From an uncultured Collinsella sp. (GTDB taxonomy: Bacteria; Actinomycetota; Coriobacteriia; Coriobacteriales; Coriobacteriaceae), in contig URBB01000067.1 in the NCBI GenBank assembly GCA_900545835.1, positions 1-11,284 of the forward strand: 11,284 bases of DNA. Reading direction: 5' to 3'. Shown one piece after another: positions 1 through 5,838 of this stretch. Under the pieces are notes generated by a model. That model had not been told where the DNA came from, searched no databases, and worked only from the letters and a program-made list of their open reading frames with translations. Position 1 is the stretch's first letter, and every line of letters begins with the position of its first letter. Both the position numbers and the translations under genes were made by a program.

Positions 1-7
1 GGCTCCG

Positions 8-41
8 GTCTCGTGGGCTCGGAGATGTGTATAAGAGACAG
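8..41. other. Nextera transposase adapter left at contig end (artefact)
   Basis: The bases match the Nextera read-2 adapter exactly as I know it, ending in the 19-bp mosaic end AGATGTGTATAAGAGACAG at 23-41. Bases 1-7 precede it and are probably also non-genomic. This is library sequence that was not trimmed before assembly, not part of the organism. It means the first gene is cut by the contig end and nothing upstream of base 42 should be read as biology. Confidence 0.97.
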
Positions 42-178
42 AGGCCGAGAACCGCAAGCACTCCATCCGTGCTCTCCTTGCCGCCCTGGGCAAGCGCACC
101 CCGCTCAACGACGAGGGTGTCGAGTACTCCGCCAAGGCTGAGCTCCACGCCGCTCTCGAGGCTCTCGAGCAGCTCTAA
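42..178 (+). CDS. ptcA: Putrescine carbamoyltransferase, C-terminal end only (partial)
   Basis: Only the last 45 or so codons are present, in the frame that ends with TAA at 176-178. The peptide opens with EAENRKHSIRALLAAL, which matches the C-terminal helix of ornithine/putrescine transcarbamylases (the EAENR...ALL pattern). It continues for about 28 residues (GKRTPLNDEG... to ...ALEALEQL) beyond the point where ornithine transcarbamylases usually stop. An extra C-terminal helix is a known trait of putrescine carbamoyltransferase. The next two genes, an antiporter and agmatine deiminase, also point to the putrescine enzyme (also called aguB), which converts N-carbamoylputrescine and phosphate to putrescine and carbamoyl phosphate. 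Catabolic ornithine carbamoyltransferase is the alternative. The 5' part is lost at the adapter junction, so the substrate-specificity loops cannot be checked. Confidence 0.7.
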
Positions 179-204
179 GCCTCAAGGCTTCTAAAAGCAC
201 GTTT

Positions 205-280
205 GCGGGCGGCGGATGCTCGTCTCCTGTCGCCCGCTCACCGAGGCCCAAGCAATTGCCTTAATACCTTAGGGCCTCGG
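205..280 (+). promoter_or_regulatory. Two hairpins in the ptcA-aguD gap
   Basis: Two perfect inverted repeats lie side by side between the transcarbamylase stop and the antiporter ribosome binding site: GCGGGCG (205-211) with CGCCCGC (231-237), and CCGAGGCCC (241-249) with GGGCCTCGG (272-280). A small AAGCC/GGCTT hairpin also overlaps the stop codon (177-190). None is followed by a T-run, so they are not obvious terminators. In a polycistronic mRNA they could mark processing or set relative expression; that role is inference. Confidence 0.4.
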
Positions 281-311
281 ATCTGTCCAAGACTGAGCGA
301 AGGAGCTCATC

Positions 312-1751
312 ATGAGCGACGGAAAGAAAAAGCTTTCCTTCTTGACGGTCATTTCGACCATCATCTGCGTCGTCTTCGTTTGCGAGGCCGCCGCTCCTGC
401 TGCTGCCATTGGCAACCAGCAGTTCTTCTGGTGGATCTTCCTGATCCTGACCTTCCTGCTTCCCTACGGCATGGTTGTCGCCGAGCTCGGTACCACCTAT
501 GACGGCGAGGGCGGCATTTACGACTGGGTACGCGATGGCCTGGGCGACAAATGGGGCGCCCGCATCTCGTACTACTACTGGGTCAACTACCCGCTGTGGA
601 TCGCCTCGCTGGCTACCATGTTCCCCGACATTTTGGGCATGGTCTTTGGCGTCGAGTTCAACTTGATCGCCAAGATGGGTATCGATCTTGCCTTTGTGTG
701 GATCGTCTACCTCATGGGCCGCTCCAAGGCGGCCGACTCCGAGTGGGTCCTTAACGGTGGCGCCATCATCAAGGTCGCCGTTGCCGTTATCGTTGGCGCT
801 TTGGGCATTTGGTATGCCATGGAGAACGGTTTTGCGAACGACATGTCCGCTGCCACCTTCCTGCCCGAGCTCACCAACACCAACGCTCTCGGCTACCTGT
901 CGATCATCATCTTTAACTTCATGGGCTTCGAGGTCATCTGCACCATGACCGACGACATGGCCGATCCCGCTCGCGATATTCCCAAGGCTATCATCGTCGG
1001 TGGCCTGTCCATCGCCGTGATCTACCTGTTCGCTGGCTTTGGCATCGGCGCCGCCGTGCCGGCCGACTCCATCGATCCCGACTACGGCATGATCGTCGCA
1101 GTCCAGACCATGGTGGGCGACTCCATGATCTTTAAGGTCATCTGCATCGCCTTCCTGATCACCCTGTTCGCCAATATGGCCGCTTGGTCCTTCGGCGTTA
1201 ACTCCGTTGCTCGCTACGCTGCCGAGCACGGCAACATGCCCAAGGTCTTCGCCTCGATGATCTCGGATGACGACATGCCCAACGACGCCAACCTGGTCAA
1301 CGCTGTCGTTGCCTCCCTGGTTCTCTGCCTGCAGCTCGTTCCCATCGACGCCATCTCCAACGGTGTCTTCTGGATGCTCTTTGGCACCTCTGTCGTCTTC
1401 CTGCTGTTGACCTACATCCCGATGTTCCCGGCGTTCCTCAACCTTCGTAAGAACGACCCCAACCGTGAGCGCATCTTCACGTTCCCGTTCAAGGGCGCGA
1501 TGATGAAGGTCATGCTGGCCATCCCCTGCATCGAGCTGGTTCTTGCCATCGTTGCCACGCTGATCCCGTTCTCCGCTGCTGAAATTGGCGACAAGGTCCC
1601 GATGATCGTTATCTTCATCGTGCTCGTGCTCATCGGCGAGGTCGTCCGCGTCGTCAGCGCTAAGGGCCGCGAGACCGAGTACAAGGGTCTGACCCCTGAG
1701 CTCGCAGCCCAGCGTCTCGCTGAGGAGGCCGCCGAGGCCGAGGAGAACTAG
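312..1751 (+). CDS. aguD: Agmatine/putrescine antiporter, APC superfamily
   Basis: The 479-residue protein is very hydrophobic. I count 12 likely membrane helices, at about residues 8-30, 38-58, 84-115, 123-136, 148-170, 191-212, 223-250, 270-292, 326-346, 350-378, 398-421 and 428-450. This is the APC amino acid/polyamine antiporter fold. The stretch AELGTTYDGEGGIYDWVRDG (57-76) corresponds to the conserved ELGxxYPxxGGxYxWV region after helix 2, and IIIFNFMGFEVICTM (198-212) to the broken helix 6 that binds substrate. The C-terminus is a short acidic tail (EEAAEAEEN). ATG at 312 is preceded by GAAGGAG (299-305) with a 6-base spacer. The gene sits between transcarbamylase and agmatine deiminase genes, so exchange of agmatine for putrescine across the cytoplasmic membrane is the likely role. 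The family call is firm; the substrate rests on context. Confidence 0.82.
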   Translation: MSDGKKKLSFLTVISTIICVVFVCEAAAPAAAIGNQQFFWWIFLILTFLLPYGMVVAELGTTYDGEGGIYDWVRDGLGDKWGARISYYYWVNYPLWIASLATMFPDILGMVFGVEFNLIAKMGIDLAFVWIVYLMGRSKAADSEWVLNGGAIIKVAVAVIVGALGIWYAMENGFANDMSAATFLPELTNTNALGYLSIIIFNFMGFEVICTMTDDMADPARDIPKAIIVGGLSIAVIYLFAGFGIGAAVPADSIDPDYGMIVAVQTMVGDSMIFKVICIAFLITLFANMAAWSFGVNSVARYAAEHGNMPKVFASMISDDDMPNDANLVNAVVASLVLCLQLVPIDAISNGVFWMLFGTSVVFLLLTYIPMFPAFLNLRKNDPNRERIFTFPFKGAMMKVMLAIPCIELVLAIVATLIPFSAAEIGDKVPMIVIFIVLVLIGEVVRVVSAKGRETEYKGLTPELAAQRLAEEAAEAEEN

Positions 1752-1854
1752 AGCACCCGGTTCTGGGGCTCCAACCCTCCTCGTGTACCAACGCGCGCTT
1801 CGTCGGGCTTGTCGCTCCCGACTCCGGGCACTCTAGCCTCTTCGGAGGCGTGTC

Positions 1855-2096
1855 CAAGCGACAGGTTTGCTAACCATTCCCCCGGGGTGGGTGTGAGCGA
1901 TAGCTCCGGTAACCACCGCCCACCCCAATCTCTCTTCCGTATCCTTCGTGCGTTTTGTCTCCGCGCACTTGGTTACGTCGTCGCTTGCCGGTGCGATTCC
2001 GTGAAAACCGGCACCGGGCGCCCCGACCTTTGCCGGGGAACGGGCGCCTACCATCTCTTGGTTTTAGGCTGCGGGTAACCCGCCCGCGGCAAGCGA
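1855..2096 (+). promoter_or_regulatory. Structured leader with mutually exclusive helices before aguA (candidate RNA switch)
   Basis: This is most of the 368-base gap between aguD and aguA. GTCGCTTG at 1980-1987 can pair with CAAGCGAC at 1855-1862 (8 bp), or, as TCGCTTGCCG at 1981-1990, with CGGCAAGCGA at 2087-2096 (10 bp, plus a G-U pair). Both cannot form at once. The first fold is supported by a second helix, TAACC (1871-1875) with GGTTA (1971-1975), and encloses a hairpin GGGGTGGG (1884-1891) with CCCACCCC (1919-1926). The second fold encloses GCGCCCCG...CGGGG...CGC (2018-2047) and GCGGG/CCCGC (2071-2083). It ends 11 bases before the aguA ribosome binding site. CCGGTGC/GCACCGG (1988-1994/2011-2017) competes with it as well. 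No known riboswitch class is recognisable to me. The pairing is seen; the switching role is inference. Confidence 0.5.
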
Positions 2097-2119
2097 TCGT
2101 TCGATTTGGAGGAAATCTT

Positions 2120-3325
2120 ATGCGTACGATCACCGAGTCCGAGTCCACCCCCAAGGCCGACGGCTTCTTCATGCCCGCCGAGTTCGCCCCGCAGGATCGC
2201 GTGTGGATGGGCTGGCCCCACCGCACCGACACCTGGGCCCACGGCGCCAAGCCGGCCCAGAAGCAGTATGCCGCCATCGCCCGCGCCATCTCCGAGTTCA
2301 CCCCGGTCTATATGTGCGCCAACCAGGTCGACTACGCCAACTGCAAGGCCGTCTTCGAGGAGGACGAGAACGTCACCGTCATCGAGATGACCACCAACGA
2401 CGCCTGGTTCCGCGACACCGGCGCCACCTACGTCATCGACGGCAAGGGCGGGAAGCGCGCCAACCACTGGCACTTCAACGCCTACGGCGGCCTGGTCGAC
2501 GGCCTGTACTTCCCGTGGGACAAGGACGAGCAGATCGCCCTCAAGATGGCCGAGCTCTCCGGCTGCCGCCGCTACCGTCCCGACGACATGATCCTCGAGG
2601 GCGGCTCCATCACCGTCGACGGCGAGGGCACCCTCGTCGTGACCGACCAGTGCCTGCTTTCCCCGGGCCGCACCTGCTCTGCGGTGCTCGAGGAGGAAGA
2701 GGACCCCGAGTCCATCTGGCCCAAGTACCGCAAGAAGTTCGAGCCCTGGAGCGAGGAGCTCCGCGCCTACATGGACGAGCACCTCAAGGACTACCTGGGC
2801 GTCGAGAAGGTCATCTGGGTCAAGGAGGGCATCGACCCCGAGGAGACCAACGGCCACATCGACGACGTCGCCACCTTCATCGCCCCGGGCGTCATGGCCT
2901 GCATCTGGACCGACGACCCCGAGTACCCGTTCTACGACCAGTGCCACGCCGCCTACGAGACCCTCTCCAACGCGGTCGACGCCAAGGGCCGCAAGATTAA
3001 GGTCTACAAGCTCTGCATGCCCGTGAACCCGCTGTTCATGGACCAGGCCTCCTGCGACACCATCGACGCCGACGAGAACGCCGAGCCGCGCGTGGCCGAC
3101 GAGCCGCTGATCGCCTCCTACATGAACTACCTGGTCACCAACCACGGCGTCATCGTCCCGCAGTACGGCGACGAGAACGACCAGCTGGCCGTCGACACGC
3201 TCCAGGAGATCTACGACGAGGTCTGGGGCGAGGGCGTCTACAAGTGCGTGGGCGTCCAGTCCGATCAGGTCGTCTACGGCGGCGGCAACATCCACTGCAT
3301 CACGCAGCAGGAGCCGTCCGCTTAA
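2120..3325 (+). CDS. aguA: Agmatine deiminase (catabolic type)
   Basis: The enzyme hydrolyses agmatine to N-carbamoylputrescine and ammonia, the first step of agmatine catabolism, in the cytoplasm. The 401-residue protein shows the guanidino-modifying (PPAD) fold signatures: DAWFRDTG with Asp99, ILEGGS with Glu160, NGHIDD with His246 and Asp248, and the C-terminal GGGNIHCITQQ with nucleophile Cys393. It closely resembles the Enterococcus faecalis AguA type (for example GIDPEETNGHIDDV). It is about 30 residues longer than the usual 365-375; the extra length is mainly an acidic, Trp-rich insert at about residues 187-212, after SPGR. The frame is open for 55 more codons upstream, but GGAGG at 2108-2112 with a 7-base spacer and family alignment fix ATG 2120. 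Codons end almost only in C or G, more so than in aguD, suggesting high expression. No carbamate kinase gene follows. Confidence 0.95.
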   Translation: MRTITESESTPKADGFFMPAEFAPQDRVWMGWPHRTDTWAHGAKPAQKQYAAIARAISEFTPVYMCANQVDYANCKAVFEEDENVTVIEMTTNDAWFRDTGATYVIDGKGGKRANHWHFNAYGGLVDGLYFPWDKDEQIALKMAELSGCRRYRPDDMILEGGSITVDGEGTLVVTDQCLLSPGRTCSAVLEEEEDPESIWPKYRKKFEPWSEELRAYMDEHLKDYLGVEKVIWVKEGIDPEETNGHIDDVATFIAPGVMACIWTDDPEYPFYDQCHAAYETLSNAVDAKGRKIKVYKLCMPVNPLFMDQASCDTIDADENAEPRVADEPLIASYMNYLVTNHGVIVPQYGDENDQLAVDTLQEIYDEVWGEGVYKCVGVQSDQVVYGGGNIHCITQQEPSA

Positions 3326-3330
3326 TCGTC

Positions 3331-3402
3331 TGGCTTTCCGAGGCACCCCATCTCGCCGCTCAAGCCGTCGCTCGCGGCGACCTGGGGCACCTCGGAAACC
3401 CA
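3331..3402. other. Long imperfect hairpin just after aguA
   Basis: Starting 6 bases after the aguA stop, four nested paired blocks can form: TGG/CCA (3331-3333/3400-3402), TTTCCGAGG/CCTCGGAAA (3335-3343/3390-3398), CCCCA/TGGGG (3346-3350/3383-3387) and TCGCCGC/GCGGCGA (3353-3359/3374-3380). That gives 24 pairs around a 14-base loop, with only small mismatches between blocks. There is no T-run on either side, so it is not a classical intrinsic terminator. It may protect the 3' end of the aguA mRNA. Confidence 0.6.
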
Positions 3403-3489
3403 GCCGGTCAAGCGGACCGACGTAGCTAGTTACCGCATTAGTCATTGGTGCCAACCTTGGCAACAATGCAGGTCGAAAAAACGTCAGCG

Positions 3490-3586
3490 AAAACCCGCCA
3501 GAGCGAGCAAGGTGCCTTGAAACAAGGCGGCATTGACCTTCTGGTCATGCCGCCGAAGTTGAAAGGCAGATTGCCGCTCTGGCGGG
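3490..3586 (-). terminator. Very long hairpin with T-tail, probable cyuA terminator
   Basis: CCCGCCAGAGCG (3494-3505) pairs perfectly with CGCTCTGGCGGG (3575-3586). Inside, GCAA/TTGC, TGCCTT/AAGGCA (3513-3518/3563-3568), CAA/TTG, GGCGGCAT/ATGCCGCC (3526-3533/3547-3554) and GACC/GGTC continue the helix to a TTCT loop (3539-3542). In total about 37 pairs form in 93 bases. On the - strand the hairpin is followed at once by TTTT (3490-3493) and, a little further, six more T, so it fits a terminator for the leftward cyuA gene. It is far longer than an ordinary terminator stem and could be a repeat element or a processed RNA that also terminates. Confidence 0.6.
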
Positions 3587-3602
3587 CTTGCAGCGTCGAC
3601 TG

Positions 3603-3630
3603 GTTACGCGGTTTGGTAAAACCGCGTAAC
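3603..3630. other. Perfect 12-bp hairpin at the cyuA stop codon
   Basis: GTTACGCGGTTT (3603-3614) and AAACCGCGTAAC (3619-3630) form a perfect stem with a GGTA loop. The right arm touches the last base of the cyuA stop codon TAG (3630-3632 on the complement). No T-run follows on either strand. It probably protects the mRNA end or helps termination together with the larger hairpin downstream. Confidence 0.6.
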
Positions 3631-4949
3631 TAACAAACCTGGGTTTTACCGATCATGATGTTGAGGATCTCGATGTCGGTGTCCTTCATGCCCACGCGGC
3701 CCACGTAGCCCATGCTGGCAATCGTCTGCTCGACGGTATCCTGAATGAGACCCTCGCCGGCGCGGAAGCCGCGGCCCTGCATGGCCATATCATGGCCCAG
3801 AATCGCAGCATCAACGGCAGCGGAAATCTTAGCCGCGCAACTCGCCTTGGCGCCATCGCACACGATGCCGCCCACGTTACCGAGCGTATTCGAGACCGTC
3901 GCGCCAATCTGCTCGCGCGTGCCACCGCACAGCCAGGTAATCGCAGCGCCGGCGCCGCACGCGGCGCAAATAGCACCGCAAAACGCCGAGAGCGCACCAA
4001 TATAGCTCTTGATATGCACGGCGATAAGATCGGACAGCATCACGGCGCGCACCAGGCGCTCGTGGTCGCAACGCAGGTACTCGGCATACTCCATGACGGG
4101 CAATGCGCAGGTAATGCCCTGATTGCCCGAGCCGCACACAATGGCGACCGGCAGCGCGCAGCCGTTCATGCGGGCGTCGGACCCGGCGGCCGCACGGGCA
4201 CGGGCACGGCAGGCGACGTCATCGGCACGAGCACCCAGCAGCGTACGACCCACCTCGGCGCCCCAAGCGTGCGCAAGGCCCTCGGCACTGATTGCGCCAT
4301 TCAGCTCAATCTGACGCTCAACGGCAGCGCGGGCGTCCTCAATGTCACCGTCCTCGATAAAGTCGATGATGGACTCAATGCTCATAGGGGCATCGGCCTT
4401 ATCCGCCGCACGCTCGGCCACCACGCGCTCGGCGCAGGCGGCACACTCCCCCGCCGACTTGCCGCATACCGGAATACCATCGAGCGTATGGCACGTGACA
4501 TTAGTGTGGTGATCGGTAATCTCGACGACCGCGGTATGGCCCCCGGCCGTCGCAGTCACCTTGATGTAGAGGTTGGGCACACCTTCGACAAGCGACACAT
4601 CGCAGTAGCCGGCGTCGGCGAGGAGCTCGGCCACGCGAGCGCGGTCTTCATCGTTAACGCTCTCGAGCACCTCAAGCGCGCTCTTAGCGTCGCCGCCCAC
4701 GGCACCCAGCACGGCCGCGGCCTCAATACCGTGCATACCGCCCGAGTTGGGCACGGTCACGCTCTTGACGTTCTTGATGATGTTGCCCGAGCAGGCAACA
4801 TCCATATGATCGGGCTCGCAACCGAGCGTCTGGCTCGCCAGTGCCGCTGCATAGGCAACGGCAATGGGCTCGGTACAGCCGAGCGCGCAGACAAGCTCGC
4901 GGTTCAAAACATCGCAAAACGCGGCATCACGAAGGGAATCGGCAGGCAT
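3630..4949 (-). CDS. cyuA: L-cysteine desulfidase / serine dehydratase-like protein (UPF0597, CyuA family)
   Basis: Members of this family degrade L-cysteine to pyruvate, ammonia and sulfide with a [4Fe-4S] cluster and no PLP. The 439-residue length fits. Visible family motifs are GCTEPIA (24-30, Cys25), SGNIIKNV (54-61), PNSGGMHGIEAAA (67-79), GSGNQGI (273-279), GAICAACGAGAAITWL (325-340) and GNVGGIVCDGAKASCAAKI (357-375). The protein is rich in Cys; Cys25 and cysteines of the 324-371 region are the likely cluster ligands, but I cannot assign them individually. AGGAG (4956-4960 on the complement) lies 6 bases before ATG. The gene stands alone, convergent with aguA and divergent from rpiB. 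No cysteine transporter gene (cyuP) is next to it. Substrate could be cysteine or serine; the family call is strong. Confidence 0.88.
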   Translation of the reverse strand: MPADSLRDAAFCDVLNRELVCALGCTEPIAVAYAAALASQTLGCEPDHMDVACSGNIIKNVKSVTVPNSGGMHGIEAAAVLGAVGGDAKSALEVLESVNDEDRARVAELLADAGYCDVSLVEGVPNLYIKVTATAGGHTAVVEITDHHTNVTCHTLDGIPVCGKSAGECAACAERVVAERAADKADAPMSIESIIDFIEDGDIEDARAAVERQIELNGAISAEGLAHAWGAEVGRTLLGARADDVACRARARAAAGSDARMNGCALPVAIVCGSGNQGITCALPVMEYAEYLRCDHERLVRAVMLSDLIAVHIKSYIGALSAFCGAICAACGAGAAITWLCGGTREQIGATVSNTLGNVGGIVCDGAKASCAAKISAAVDAAILGHDMAMQGRGFRAGEGLIQDTVEQTIASMGYVGRVGMKDTDIEILNIMIGKTQVC

Positions 4950-4985
4950 AGGTATCTCCTACTTGTATAACGGGCTGGGCTCTCA

Positions 4986-5015
4986 ATAATAATTAGCTCT
5001 TTTATTTGATAACAA
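4986..5015 (-). promoter_or_regulatory. Probable cyuA promoter
   Basis: On the - strand TTGTTA (5010-5015) is followed after 18 bases by TATTAT (4986-4991), a good sigma-70-like -10 one base away from TATAAT. Transcription would start near 4978, leaving a leader of about 28 bases that holds the AGGAG site. The surrounding stretch is clearly AT-rich compared with the genes. Confidence 0.5.
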
Positions 5016-5049
5016 TGCATCAAAAACCGCAACCCAGGTTCCGGTAGAC

Positions 5050-5078
5050 GGCATTCAGGCGCAAACTGATGGCATTCA
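5050..5078. promoter_or_regulatory. Direct repeat GGCATTCA x2, 21 bp apart
   Basis: GGCATTCA occurs at 5050-5057 and again at 5071-5078 (TGAATGCC on the complement). The start-to-start distance of 21 bp puts both copies on the same face of the DNA. A short CCGGT/ACCGG inverted pair (5041-5045/5089-5093) flanks them. They lie about 35-65 bp upstream of the predicted cyuA -35 box, a position typical of activator sites. The regulator is unknown. Confidence 0.4.
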
Positions 5079-5108
5079 TTCATGAGAAACCGGTCTTGTT
5101 GCATGCTA

Positions 5109-5144
5109 AAGCGTTTGACCAAAAAACGCCCAAGCGTTTACACA
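5109..5144 (+). promoter_or_regulatory. Probable rpiB promoter region with AAGCGTTT direct repeat
   Basis: AAGCGTTT occurs at 5109-5116 and 5132-5139. TTGACC (5115-5120) overlaps the first copy and TACACA (5139-5144), 18 bases on, overlaps the second, a plausible though weak -35/-10 pair. The second copy reads AAGCGTTTACA, like the right half of LacI/CcpA-type operators. A regulator bound here would cover the promoter. TATCAT at 5155-5160 is another possible -10. Confidence 0.35.
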
Positions 5145-5220
5145 AAAGTCGCGCTATCATGCAGTCGAACGCGGTAAAACCTTTAGCAATCTCGCCGCAC
5201 AGACCAGAGAGGAACTATCC

Positions 5221-5688
5221 ATGAAGATCGGTATCGGTAACGACCACGCCGCCGTCGAGCTCAAGAACATCATCTCCGAGCACCTGAAGGAGCGCGGCTG
5301 CGAGGTCGTGAACTTTGGCACCGACACCTCCGAGAGCTTTGACTACCCCATCGCCGGCTACAAGGTGGGTAAGGCCGTTGCCAACGGCGACGTCGATCTA
5401 GGCATCCTGATCTGTGGCACCGGCGTCGGTATCAGCCTGGCTGCCAACAAGGTCGAGGGCGTACGCGCCGTCGTGTGCTCCGAGCCCTTCAGCGCCAAGC
5501 TCTCCCGCATGCACAACAATACCAACGTGCTCGCTTTTGGCGCCCGCGTCGTGGGCTCCGAGCTCGCCAAGATGATTGTCGACGAGTGGCTCGACGCCGA
5601 GTTTGAGGGCGGTCGTCACGAGCGTCGCGTTAACCTCCTCAACGAGATCGATCACACGCGCGGCCTTAAGATCGTCGACGAAGCCTAA
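5221..5688 (+). CDS. rpiB: Ribose-5-phosphate isomerase B
   Basis: The enzyme interconverts ribose 5-phosphate and ribulose 5-phosphate in the non-oxidative pentose phosphate pathway. The 155-residue protein matches the RpiB/LacAB family along its whole length: MKIGIGNDHAAVELK at the start (Asp8, His9), CGTGVGISLAANKVEGVRA with the active-site Cys65, the FSAKLSRMHNNTNVLAFGARV segment with its conserved His-Asn pair, and EFEGGRHERRV near the end. Family members usually read SDHAG where this one reads NDHAA, a mild departure. AGAGGA (5208-5213) lies 7 bases before ATG. It is a single gene ended by a hairpin at 5716. Allose-6-phosphate isomerase or the LacA/LacB subunits are related alternatives, but no sugar operon surrounds it and Cys65 favours RpiB. 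Confidence 0.93.
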   Translation: MKIGIGNDHAAVELKNIISEHLKERGCEVVNFGTDTSESFDYPIAGYKVGKAVANGDVDLGILICGTGVGISLAANKVEGVRAVVCSEPFSAKLSRMHNNTNVLAFGARVVGSELAKMIVDEWLDAEFEGGRHERRVNLLNEIDHTRGLKIVDEA

Positions 5689-5715
5689 ACTATTCAGTGC
5701 CACAAGCTAACAGCA

Positions 5716-5751
5716 GGGGCCGCTCGGAACACATGTCCGAGCGGGCCCCTT
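5716..5751 (+). terminator. rpiB terminator
   Basis: GGGGCC-GCTCGGA (5716-5728) pairs with TCCGAGC-GGGCCCC (5736-5749) with one bulged base and a 7-base loop. It lies 27 bases after the rpiB stop codon. The T-tail is weak (TTCATAGATT). Confidence 0.7.
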
Positions 5752-5763
5752 CATAGATTCTGG

Positions 5764-5800
5764 AATAAAAGGGCGCCGCGGATGGAGTTCCGCGGCGCCC
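5764..5800 (-). terminator. ndk terminator
   Basis: GGGCGCCGCGGA (5771-5782) and TCCGCGGCGCCC (5789-5800) form a perfect 12-bp stem with a 6-base loop. On the - strand it is followed by TTTTATT (5764-5770), a proper U-tract. It lies 38 bases past the ndk stop and back to back with the rpiB terminator. Confidence 0.88.
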
Positions 5801-5838
5801 AAGCCACACGCTAACAGCTTTAAGGAGTCAAAGCTGGT

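Noticed and set aside
261..1229. Long - strand frame opposite aguD, and similar long frames opposite aguA (2048-3466), cyuA (3792-4970), argH (6602-7666) and argG (8537-9841).
   Set aside because: They mirror the strong C/G third-position bias of the true genes on the other strand, have low-complexity Gly/Asp/Val/Arg-rich translations and no family resemblance.
1904..1920. T-box-like sequence on the complement (GGCGGTGGTTACCGGAGC).
   Set aside because: It departs from the GGTGGNACCGCG core, and no - strand amino-acid gene lies downstream.
1844..1930. Start of a tRNA-Ser: GGAGGCGTGTCC followed by TTGCTAA resembles the 5' half of tRNA-Ser(GCU).
   Set aside because: The anticodon stem does not pair properly, there is no GTTCGAAT-type T-arm, and no CGCCTCC acceptor partner follows. 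The likeness is probably chance within the structured leader.
1955..2119. Upstream extension of the aguA frame by 55 codons from a TTG.
   Set aside because: The added residues are Arg/Pro-rich and unlike the family, they cross the structured leader, and GGAGG sits just before ATG 2120, where homology begins.
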